Positions 1 through 8,014 of a DNA stretch of 8,098 bases are shown here, piece by piece (the stretch's first letter is position 1; every line of letters begins with the position of its first letter). Origin of the DNA: Thermoflexales bacterium (GTDB taxonomy: Bacteria > Chloroflexota > Anaerolineae > Fen-1058); contig JAFGFO010000468.1 of NCBI GenBank assembly GCA_016931085.1, positions 1-8,098 on the forward strand, given 5' to 3'. Made by a program: the position numbers and the translations under genes. The notes beneath the pieces were generated by a model. The model worked only from the letters and a program-made list of their open reading frames with translations, was not told the DNA's origin and did not search any database.

Positions 1-1978
<1,978 letters not shown>

Positions 1979-2022
1979 AAGACAATAAGGGGACATTCGT
2001 AGCAAATCGCTCAAGTGGGGCA

Positions 2023-2055
2023 AGCTCCCCGAAAGCTCTAAGCTTTCGGGGAGCT
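2023..2055. repeat. Perfect 15-bp palindrome with 3-base loop inside the element
   Basis: The arms 2023-2037 (AGCTCCCCGAAAGCT) and 2041-2055 are exact reverse complements around the loop CTA. The hairpin would be very stable in RNA or single-stranded DNA. It is followed by AAGTGGGG rather than a U-tract, so it is not a canonical terminator for clpB, although it could stall polymerase or protect the 3' end of the mRNA. The last 8 bases of the window match the 2048-2055 half of the outer arm, so the second copy probably carries the same palindrome just beyond the edge. Confidence 0.85.
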
Positions 2056-2082
2056 AAGTGGGGCGCCAGGCCGCAAAATGAC

Positions 2083-2113
2083 GCCATTGTGGGGGATGTA
2101 TGCCCGCAATTGC
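2083..2113. repeat. Second hairpin of the element (11-pair stem, 9-base loop)
   Basis: GCCATTGTGGG (2083-2093) can pair with 2103-2113 around the loop GGATGTATG. One pair is T/G wobble (2090/2106) and, in this copy only, one is a C/T mismatch (2085/2111). In the inverted copy near 8035 the corresponding base restores a C-G pair, so the full stem is intact there. The only base that differs between the two visible copies falls in this stem. Confidence 0.55.
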
Positions 2114-2145
2114 CTTTCGCTTCGAATGCCCTAAGGCCGTGGTGC

Positions 2146-2174
2146 TTGCCTCAAAACCTGAACGAGGTTAAAAT
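2146..2174 (+). promoter_or_regulatory. Sigma-70-like promoter of the kinase gene, possibly leaderless
   Basis: TTGCCT (2146-2151; 4 of 6 to the -35 consensus) and TAAAAT (2169-2174; 5 of 6 to the -10 consensus) are separated by exactly 17 bases. Start of transcription would be expected about 6-8 bases after the -10 box, near 2181-2183. The kinase ATG is at 2183, so the mRNA would have almost no leader. The -35 box lies 14 bases beyond the right end of the MITE-like element, so insertion of the element has replaced or displaced whatever lay further upstream. Assignment is by consensus match only. Confidence 0.5.
2155..2169. promoter_or_regulatory. Candidate operator dyad between -35 and -10
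   Basis: AACCT-GAACG-AGGTT is a perfect inverted repeat with 5-base arms and a 5-base spacer. It lies within the promoter spacer and touches the first base of the -10 box. A regulator bound here would compete with polymerase or remodel the promoter. Five-base arms arise by chance fairly often, and the same half-sites are not seen upstream of the lipoprotein gene, so this is a weak call. Confidence 0.22.
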
Positions 2175-2182
2175 ATGGCTGT

Positions 2183-5100
2183 ATGAAGACTCGATCAGGT
2201 TTCATCCTCTGGCGAGCGCTAGTCCTGGCGGCGCTGCTGGGCGGGCTGATTGACCCGTCTGGCGCCCGCGCGCAAGGCAATGCCATACGCTTCGAGCGCA
2301 TCTCGGTGGAAGAGGGCCTGTCCGAAGGCGCAGTCCTGGCCATCCTCCAGGATAGCGCCGGCTATATGTGGTTCGGGACGCGCGATGGGCTGAACCGCTA
2401 CGATGGCTACAGCTTTACGGTCTACAGACAAGATCAGGACCCCACCTCGCTGTCCAACAGCTTTATCACGGCCCTGTACCAGGACCGCGCCGGCGTCATC
2501 TGGGTAGGCACCTTTCACGGCGGGCTGAACCGCTTCGATCCCCGCACGGGCACATTCACGCATTACACCCACCAGCCAGGCGATCCCAACAGCCTGAGCC
2601 ACAATCGCGTCCGGGCCATTTACGAGGATGGGGACGGTGTCTTGTGGATTGGCACCCAGGGCGGCGGGCTGAACCGCTTTGACCGGGCCAGCGGCGCCTT
2701 TACGGCCTTCCGCCACGACCCCAACGATCCAGCCAGCCTGGCCGACGATACGGTGCGCGCGATTTGCCAGGACAGCAGCGGGATGTTGTGGGTGGGCACT
2801 TATGGCGGCCTGAGCAAATTCGACCGTGCCACGCGCACGTTTAGCAACTATCGAAACGATCCCGATGACCCCGCTAGCCTGGGCGGCAATTACGTGCTGG
2901 CCATCGTCGAAGACAAGACGGGCGCGCTGTGGGTCGGTTCGAGCGACGGCGGGCTGGACAGCTTGGACCGCTCGACCGGGCGCTTTGTGCATTACCGGCA
3001 CGATCCCGCCGACCCCGGCAGCCTGAGCAACGACGAAATCAACACCTTGTATCTCGATCCGGACGGCGTGTTGTGGATTGGCACCGAAAGCGGCGGCCTG
3101 AACAAGCTGCAGCCGGGCATCCTGGCCGGGCCGGCCACGACTTTCGTTCATTACATGAACCAGGATTTCAACCCCCACAGCCTGAGCAGCAATGCCGTGC
3201 GCGCCATCTTTCAAGACCGCTCTGGCGTGCTGTGGGTGGGGACGTATGGCGGCGGGCTGAACAAGCTCAATCCCAATGCCGAGACATTCGGGCACTATCA
3301 GCGCGAGCCTGGCAACCCCAACAGCCTGAGCCACAATAACGTCTGGGCGCTCCAGGAAGACGCCGGCGGCGCTTTGTGGGTGGGCACGCTGGGCGGTGGG
3401 CTGAATCACCTGGATCGTTCCACAGGCAAGTGGACGCACTACCGGCACGATCCCGCCGACCCCCACAGCTTGAGCGACGATCGCGCCCGCGCCCTCTTGA
3501 TCGATCGATCGGGCGTGTTGTGGGTCGGAACGGACGACGGGGTTTTGAACCGCCTCGATCGCGCCGGCGGGAGCTTTGATCATTTCGAGCCTGATCCCAA
3601 CGATCCCCAACGCCTGGGCGGCAACCAGATCATGGCGATCGCGGAAGACCTCGACGGTTACCTGTGGATTGGCACCTATGGCGCGGGCCTCAACAAGCTT
3701 GATAAAACCACAGGCCATGTGACCCGTTACCGGCACGACCCGGCCAACGCCCAGACCTTGAGCAACGACGCCGTCTTGACGATCTATGTGGACCGCCGGG
3801 GTGATGTGTGGATCGGCACCGAAAGCGGCGGCTTGAACCATTTCGACCAGGCCACGGGCGTCTTTAGCCGCTTTATGCACGATCCCGCCGACCCGCACAG
3901 CATCAGTTACAATGGCGTTGTGTCCATCTTGGAAGACGAGGCCGGCCACTTGTGGGTGGGGACGATTGGCGGCGGGCTGGACAAGCTGGACCGGGCCGGC
4001 GGCGCTTTTTCGCATTACGGCGCGGCCGAGGGCCTGCCCAGCGACCGGATTTACGCCATTTTGCCGGATAACGCTTACCTGTGGCTGAGCACGAGCAACG
4101 GCCTGGCCCGCTTTGACCCGCTCACAGGCCACTCGCGCCATTACGCGGCCCGCAACGGCTTGCAATCCAATACCTTTAATGGCACGGCCGCGTTTGCCTC
4201 CAAGAGTGGCGAGCTGTTCTTTGGGGGCGTCAATGGCTTTAACGCTTTTTACCCTCGCTACCTCAAGGAGAATATCATCCCGCCGCCGGTCGCCATCATG
4301 GCGTTCAAAAAGTTTAACGAAACCGTTCGCACTGATTTGGCCGATGGCGAGCGGCTGGCGTTATCCTATCGCGACAACTTTATCGCCTTCGAGTTTGCCG
4401 CGCTGGATTTTATCGCGCCGGAAAGAAATCAATACGCCTACAAGCTGGAGGGCTTTGACCAGGAATGGGTCTATGCCGGCACGCGCCACTATGCCAGCTA
4501 TACCAACTTGCGCGGGGGCGATTACGTCTTTCGGCTCAAGGCCGCCAACAATGAGGGCCTATGGAACGAGCAAGGGATGGCCGTTCGCCTGGCGGTCACG
4601 CCGCCGGTGTGGGAAAGGCGCTGGTTCCAGGCGTTGGCGGCGTTGGCCGTCGTGGCCGGCCTGGCCGCGGCTTATGGATGGCGCGTGTCGAGCATGCGGG
4701 CGCGCAGTCTCGAACTGGAGCGGCAGGTGCAGCAGCGCACGGCCGAATTGCGCCAAGAGATCGAGCAGCGCCAGCGCGCCGAGCAAACGCTGGCGCAGCA
4801 GGCGGCCGGAGCGGCTGTGGCCGCCGAGCGCAACCGACTGGCGCGCGACTTGCACGACGCCGTCAGCCAGACGCTCTTTTCGGCCAGCCTGATTGCCGAC
4901 GTGCTGCCGCGCCTGTGGGAACGCCACCCAGACCAGGCCCGGCCCCGCTTGGAAGAGCTGCGCCAGTTGACGCGCGGGGCGCTGGCTGAGATGCGCACTC
5001 TCCTCATCGAGCTGCGCCCCGCCACGCTGACCGAGGCCGCCTTGGGTGACTTGCTCAAGCACCTTTCGGAAGCGCTCACGGCAAGAGCGCGCATCCCCGT

Positions 5101-5416
5101 GATCTTGACCGTAGAGGGCCAGGAGCCCGAGCTGCCGCCGGATGTCAAAATAGCCCTGTATCGCATCGCGCAAGAAGCGCTCAACAACATGGCCAGGCAC
5201 TCGGCAGCCAGCCGGTCGAAAGTGGACCTGCGCTTCCAGGCCGGGCAGTTGCAACTGGCCATCACGGACGATGGGCGCGGCTTTGACCCTGACAGCGTTC
5301 CGCCCGGCCACCTGGGGGTGAGCATCATGCGCGAGCGGGCCGAGTCCGTTGGAGCAAGGTTGATGATCGTGAGCGAGCCAGGCAAAGGGACGCAGGTGAG
5401 TGTTGTATGGGAGTGA
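2183..5416 (+). CDS. Membrane sensor histidine kinase: Reg_prop propellers, Y_Y_Y domain, HisKA_3, HATPase
   Basis: Sensor kinase of 1077 residues, likely sensing an extracytoplasmic ligand and phosphorylating the regulator encoded downstream. A signal peptide (1-30, cleavage after ARA) is followed by about 14 Reg_prop blades (46-693; consensus LS-N-V-AI-D--G-LWVGT-GGGLN-LD), enough for two seven-bladed propellers. A Y_Y_Y domain (about 698-808) follows, ending in VTPPVW, then one membrane segment (about 814-834) and a coiled coil to about 888. The cytoplasmic part has the HisKA_3 H-box DLHDAVSQ (phosphoacceptor H891), the N-box QEALNN (N1001/N1002), DDGRGFD (1029-1035), and GHLGVSIMRERA with a final GKG. 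All key kinase residues are present. There is no receiver or DNA-binding domain, unlike hybrid propeller sensors of Bacteroidetes. ATG 2183 is chosen because it gives a complete signal peptide; no well-spaced Shine-Dalgarno serves it (GAGG at 2164-2167 is 15 bases away). The ligand cannot be told from sequence; sugars are known ligands for some Bacteroidetes relatives. Confidence 0.95.
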   Translation: MKTRSGFILWRALVLAALLGGLIDPSGARAQGNAIRFERISVEEGLSEGAVLAILQDSAGYMWFGTRDGLNRYDGYSFTVYRQDQDPTSLSNSFITALYQDRAGVIWVGTFHGGLNRFDPRTGTFTHYTHQPGDPNSLSHNRVRAIYEDGDGVLWIGTQGGGLNRFDRASGAFTAFRHDPNDPASLADDTVRAICQDSSGMLWVGTYGGLSKFDRATRTFSNYRNDPDDPASLGGNYVLAIVEDKTGALWVGSSDGGLDSLDRSTGRFVHYRHDPADPGSLSNDEINTLYLDPDGVLWIGTESGGLNKLQPGILAGPATTFVHYMNQDFNPHSLSSNAVRAIFQDRSGVLWVGTYGGGLNKLNPNAETFGHYQREPGNPNSLSHNNVWALQEDAGGALWVGTLGGGLNHLDRSTGKWTHYRHDPADPHSLSDDRARALLIDRSGVLWVGTDDGVLNRLDRAGGSFDHFEPDPNDPQRLGGNQIMAIAEDLDGYLWIGTYGAGLNKLDKTTGHVTRYRHDPANAQTLSNDAVLTIYVDRRGDVWIGTESGGLNHFDQATGVFSRFMHDPADPHSISYNGVVSILEDEAGHLWVGTIGGGLDKLDRAGGAFSHYGAAEGLPSDRIYAILPDNAYLWLSTSNGLARFDPLTGHSRHYAARNGLQSNTFNGTAAFASKSGELFFGGVNGFNAFYPRYLKENIIPPPVAIMAFKKFNETVRTDLADGERLALSYRDNFIAFEFAALDFIAPERNQYAYKLEGFDQEWVYAGTRHYASYTNLRGGDYVFRLKAANNEGLWNEQGMAVRLAVTPPVWERRWFQALAALAVVAGLAAAYGWRVSSMRARSLELERQVQQRTAELRQEIEQRQRAEQTLAQQAAGAAVAAERNRLARDLHDAVSQTLFSASLIADVLPRLWERHPDQARPRLEELRQLTRGALAEMRTLLIELRPATLTEAALGDLLKHLSEALTARARIPVILTVEGQEPELPPDVKIALYRIAQEALNNMARHSAASRSKVDLRFQAGQLQLAITDDGRGFDPDSVPPGHLGVSIMRERAESVGARLMIVSEPGKGTQVSVVWE
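2318..4261 (+). repeat. Tandem propeller-blade repeat, about 14 units of about 144 bp
   Basis: The kinase sensor is built from degenerate tandem units of 42-53 codons, most close to 48, each containing a D--G-LW(V/I)GT--GGLN motif and ending in a (H)DP-DP-S turn. Units 1-12 are clear; 13 (LWLSTSNGLARFD) and 14 (LFFGGVNGFNAF) are diverged. Unit 4 lacks one Gly of the GGGL turn, and unit 6 carries a short insertion before its last strand. Some units remain similar at DNA level: 2990-3033 and 3437-3480 match at 39 of 44 bases, and an identical 18-mer occurs at 3080-3097 and 3815-3832. That suggests duplication or gene conversion among blades. Confidence 0.9.
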
Positions 5417-5428
5417 GTAGGTGAAAGG

Positions 5429-5479
5429 GCAAGGTGACACGGGGACACCAAGTCAGCGTGTCACCCCCTCTCACCTTGC
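5429..5479. other. Overlapping alternative hairpins between kinase and regulator genes
   Basis: In the 80-base gap two 9-base perfect stems share bases and exclude each other. GGTGACACG (5433-5441) pairs with 5457-5465, or GCAAGGTGA (5429-5437) pairs with TCACCTTGC (5471-5479). The region is built from short AGGTGA/TCACC-type units on both strands. There is no U-tract, so it is not an obvious terminator. It sits just upstream of the regulator's ribosome binding site (AAGAGAGG, 5485-5492) and could tune expression of the second gene or protect mRNA ends. It could also be a fragment of a dispersed short repeat. Confidence 0.5.
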
Positions 5480-5496
5480 AACGCAAGAGAGGTACC

Positions 5497-6138
5497 ATGA
5501 CAGATTCAAAAGCTATCCGTGTGATGCTCGTAGACGATCACGCCGTCGTGCGCAGCGGGCTGTCGGCCTTCTTGCTCGCTTTTGACGACCTGGAGCTGGT
5601 GGCCGAAGCATCTGGCGGCAGCGAAGCGCTTCGCCAATGCCAGGCGGCCAGGCCCGATGTGGTCCTGATGGACCTGGTCATGCCAGACATGGATGGCGCG
5701 ACGGCCACGCGACAGATCAAGGCTCAGTGCCCGCACGTCCAGGTGATTGCGCTGACCAGCTTTAAAGAACAAGACCTGGTGCAGGGCGCGCTGCAGGCCG
5801 GCGCCATCAGTTATTTGCTCAAGAACGTGTCGGCCGACGAACTGGCCGATGCCATCCGCAAGGCCTGCGCCGGGCGGGCCACGCTGGCGCCCGAAGCCGC
5901 CCAGGTCCTGGTTCGCGCCGCCCAGCAGCCGCCCGCGCCGGGTTTCGATTTGACGTCAAGAGAAAAAGAGGTGCTGGCTTTGATGGTAGAGGGCTTGAGC
6001 AACCCAGATATCGCCGGGCGGCTGGTGGTGAGCCAATCGACGGTCAAGTTCCACGTCAGCAGCATCTTGTCCAAGCTGGGCGTCTCGGGCCGCACCGAGG
6101 CCGTGGCGTTGGCGCTCAAGCACAAGCTGGTCACCTGA
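5497..6138 (+). CDS. NarL/LuxR-family response regulator, partner of the upstream kinase
   Basis: Cytoplasmic DNA-binding regulator of 213 residues, the usual length for NarL-type proteins. The receiver domain (about 7-122) shows VDDH (D13/D14), phosphoacceptor D59 in VVLMDLVMPDMDG, T87 in IALTSF and K109 in YLLKN, all intact. After a linker, the C-terminal LuxR/GerE helix-turn-helix (about 152-208) begins LTSREKEVLALM and has recognition-helix region VSQSTVKFHVSSILSKL. ATG 5497 is chosen because the receiver begins right after it and AAGAGAGG precedes it by 4 bases. A GTG at 5434 would only add 21 residues of non-conserved sequence encoded by the hairpin region. The 80-base spacing without a terminator supports co-transcription with the kinase. 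HisKA_3 kinases typically pair with NarL-type regulators, so the pairing is well supported. Target genes are unknown; the kinase operon itself and the lipoprotein gene are the obvious candidates. Confidence 0.95.
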   Translation: MTDSKAIRVMLVDDHAVVRSGLSAFLLAFDDLELVAEASGGSEALRQCQAARPDVVLMDLVMPDMDGATATRQIKAQCPHVQVIALTSFKEQDLVQGALQAGAISYLLKNVSADELADAIRKACAGRATLAPEAAQVLVRAAQQPPAPGFDLTSREKEVLALMVEGLSNPDIAGRLVVSQSTVKFHVSSILSKLGVSGRTEAVALALKHKLVT

Positions 6139-6171
6139 CCAGGTAAAAAACTCTCCTTTGGGCCAATCTTC

Positions 6172-6207
6172 AAACTCCCCCGGCGATTGGTGCGCCGGGG
6201 GAGTTTT
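6172..6207 (+). terminator. Rho-independent terminator after the response regulator
   Basis: AAACTCCCCCGGCG (6172-6185) pairs perfectly with 6193-6206 around a 7-base loop, followed by TTTT (6204-6207). The 14-pair GC-rich stem 34 bases after the regulator stop would end the kinase-regulator transcript. The stem starts with AAA on the other strand side, so it could also work weakly in reverse. Confidence 0.85.
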
Positions 6208-6285
6208 GGCTTTATACTGAAACCATACTCAAGCCTGCGCGAGTGCCAGGCGAAATGATTCACAAAATGAAAGGAGATAAAGCAC

Positions 6286-7929
6286 ATGAACATCAAAAGG
6301 TTTTCGCTGCTTGTTTTGAGCATCGTATCGATCCTGGCGGCGAGCGGCTGCGCGAGCGCGCCGTCCGAGGCGGCCGCGCCACCCACCTCCACCCCCTCGC
6401 TTGGGATCGATGACCCGAGCGGCAAATCCCCCGAGCAAGTGACCGAAGCGTTTTACAACTGGTACATCCGCTACGCCAGCCCGGCGGCGGGACGCAACCC
6501 GTTGGTGGATGGCGCTTACAAGCGCACCGCTTACATGACAGACAGGCTGGTGACCAGCATCGAGCAAACCCTGGCTTCCTTTGACAAGGGCGGCTACGAT
6601 CCCATCCTCTGCGCCCAAGACATCCCGCAGAACATCAGCGTCAGCCGCGCCAGCGTGGCCGGCGCGAGCGCCAGCCTCACCCTCAACACCAGCTTTTCGG
6701 GCCATTCCTTCCAGGTCAACCTGGCGCAGGTGGAGGGGCAGTGGAAGCTGGACGAAATCGTGTGCCGCCCGCCTCAGACCGCGTCCAAATCCGACCCTGA
6801 AATGATCGTAGAGAGCTTTTACGCCTGGTACCTGAATTATAGCGGCGACCGCGCCAATCCGCGCAATCCGCTGGTAGATGGCGCGTACCGCTCAAGCGAG
6901 CACCTGACCCTCGGATTGGTGCAAAAGGTGGATGGCATAGTGGCCTCTTTCGACAAGGGCGGCTTTGATCCCTTCTTGTGCGCCCAAGATATTCCCGAGC
7001 GCATCAGCCTTGACAAGGCCATCATTTCGGGCGATGTGGCGCGCGTGGTCGTGCACACTAGCTTTGAAGGGCACGCCTTTACGGTCGCCTTGCAGCAGGT
7101 GGCAGGCGTTTGGAAGATGAGCGATGTCTTGTGCGAGGCAGAACAGGCCAGCGCGGGCGAGCTGCCGCAGCCCGTCCGCAGCGCTCGACAAGCCCTGGCG
7201 CAGCGCTTGAACGCCGGTCTCGAGGCCGTCACGGTGGCGAGCGTCGAACAAGTGATGTGGCGCGACGGCTGCCTGGAAATTCACCAGGCGGGCCAGGCCT
7301 GCGCCCAGGTCATCACACCTGGCTACCGCGTGATCCTGGAAAGCGGCGGCCAGCGTTACGAATATCGCACCGACGAGAGCGGCAGCCACGTGCAAGCCGT
7401 CGACGGAGCGCCGACTCCCTCGGAGGCCACACCCGGCTGGCAGAGCTATGCCAACGACGAGTACGGCTTTCAACTCCACTATCCAGACGGCTGGACGTAT
7501 AAAGAGGCCAGGAGTGAGCCGGATCAGCCGCCGATTGGCCCGGCCAACGTGAAGCTGATTGTCATGTTCATGCCGCAGGCTTGGGCTGACGAGATGAACA
7601 AGGGCGGCCCACCCGACCCGAACGCGCCCGGCATTGCTCCCTTTGCGCTGGAAGTGAGCGTGGGGACGCTGCAGGACTATCAGCAGGCCTACACGCCGGC
7701 TGCCAGGAGTGAGAACGTCGCCGTCAACGGCAAGACGCTCGTCCGCGAACAAGACGTGATCAGCGATGAGCTGAGCATGTTCCGCTACCGTTTTGAAAGC
7801 TCGTCCCATCCAGACCTGCGCCTCACCTTCCTTGACCCCATCAGCGGCTTTCCGGACCGGCGGCAGGGCAATGAGCACACGCTCGAATTGTTCGAGGGCA
7901 TGCTGGCGAGCTTGACGTTCATCCCCTAG
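6286..7929 (+). CDS. Secreted lipoprotein with tandem DUF3828-like domains and C-terminal PsbP/MOG1-like domain
   Basis: Protein of 547 residues anchored outside the membrane. A type II signal peptide ends in lipobox AASGC (lipidated C22), followed by a Ser/Pro/Thr/Ala-rich linker. Domains 48-160 and 170-285 are tandem homologues with EAFYNWY/ESFYAWY, NPLVDGAY and SFDKGG-DP-LCAQDIP; they resemble DUF3828, a family of unknown function. Each has two Cys exactly 51 residues apart (C109/C160 and C232/C283), a likely disulfide. Region about 290-370 is a third domain with WRDGCLEI and QVITPGYRVIL (C329, C339), seen from memory in other Chloroflexi lipoproteins. The C-terminal part (about 385-547) starts YGFQLHYPDGW and resembles PsbP/DUF1795-like extracytoplasmic domains. 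The start is fixed by AAGGAG (6271-6276), 9 bases before ATG. TATACT (6213-6218) could be its -10 box, but no good -35 is visible. It has its own RBS and follows a terminator, so it is a separate unit. Function is unknown; no catalytic motif was recognised. Confidence 0.9.
   Translation: MNIKRFSLLVLSIVSILAASGCASAPSEAAAPPTSTPSLGIDDPSGKSPEQVTEAFYNWYIRYASPAAGRNPLVDGAYKRTAYMTDRLVTSIEQTLASFDKGGYDPILCAQDIPQNISVSRASVAGASASLTLNTSFSGHSFQVNLAQVEGQWKLDEIVCRPPQTASKSDPEMIVESFYAWYLNYSGDRANPRNPLVDGAYRSSEHLTLGLVQKVDGIVASFDKGGFDPFLCAQDIPERISLDKAIISGDVARVVVHTSFEGHAFTVALQQVAGVWKMSDVLCEAEQASAGELPQPVRSARQALAQRLNAGLEAVTVASVEQVMWRDGCLEIHQAGQACAQVITPGYRVILESGGQRYEYRTDESGSHVQAVDGAPTPSEATPGWQSYANDEYGFQLHYPDGWTYKEARSEPDQPPIGPANVKLIVMFMPQAWADEMNKGGPPDPNAPGIAPFALEVSVGTLQDYQQAYTPAARSENVAVNGKTLVREQDVISDELSMFRYRFESSSHPDLRLTFLDPISGFPDRRQGNEHTLELFEGMLASLTFIP
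6427..7140 (+). repeat. Intragenic duplication encoding the two DUF3828-like domains
   Basis: The two domain-coding segments (about 6427-6765 and 6793-7140) align with an offset of 369 bases (123 codons) through their best conserved part. There, 6571-6630 against 6940-6999 matches at about 47 of 60 bases with no gap. Most differences are third-position or conservative changes, so both copies stay under selection after an ancient duplication. The first copy lacks two residues relative to the second near the Y--Y(A/S) linker. Confidence 0.8.
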
Positions 7930-7963
7930 CGGCAAGCCTTTTACCCGCTTCGCGCCGGGATCG

Positions 7964-8003
7964 AGAACGAGAGGCGAAGAAGATTATTCGCCTCTCGTTC
8001 TTT
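7964..8003 (+). terminator. Rho-independent terminator after the lipoprotein gene
   Basis: AGAACGAGAGGCGAA (7964-7978) pairs perfectly with 7987-8001 around the loop GAAGATTA, followed by TTT. It lies 34 bases after the lipoprotein stop and 11 bases before the inverted repeat element, so the transcript would end before entering the element. Confidence 0.88.
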
Positions 8004-8014
8004 AAGACCGGACG

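Larger units (their letters stand above)
1989..2131 (+). mobile_element. MITE-like element, left copy
   Basis: This non-coding element of about 143 bases fills most of the clpB-kinase gap. Bases 2048-2131 match the reverse complement of 8015-8098 at 83 of 84 positions, which shows it is repeated. Its ends form an imperfect terminal inverted repeat: GGGGACATTCGTAGC at the left and, read inward from the right end, GGGCATTCGAAGC. TAA (1986-1988, also readable as TAAGG) stands just outside the left end, and TAA(GG) (2132-2136) just outside the right end, as a target duplication would. It has no ORF of its own. It contains two hairpins, listed separately. TA/TAA duplications fit Tc1/mariner-IS630-type MITEs, but the family is not identified. 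Boundaries are by eye, and the left one rests only on the imperfect terminal repeat and the flanking TAA, because the second copy runs off the window. Confidence 0.62.

Noticed and set aside
2023..2055. 15-bp palindrome as the clpB intrinsic terminator
   Set aside because: The stem is strong but it is followed by AAGTGGGG, not a T-run, and it belongs to a repeated element that also occurs after another gene with its own terminator.
3499..3510. GATCGATCGATC run in the kinase gene
   Set aside because: Short and in frame within a blade (IDRS); no further GATC clustering to suggest an origin or regulatory site.
2219..4165. Long open frame of 648 codons on the minus strand opposite the propeller repeats
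   Set aside because: It is open because the GC-rich tandem repeat excludes stops in register; its translation is a low-complexity V/A/G/Q-rich repeat with no signal, domain or RBS, while the + strand frame encodes recognisable domains.
2318..4261. Regular repeats of about 144 bases as a possible CRISPR or satellite array
   Set aside because: Units are in frame, degenerate and encode propeller blades; there are no unique spacers.
5434..5496. Upstream GTG start for the response regulator
   Set aside because: The extra 21 residues come from the hairpin region and precede a receiver domain that already starts normally at ATG 5497, which has its own RBS.
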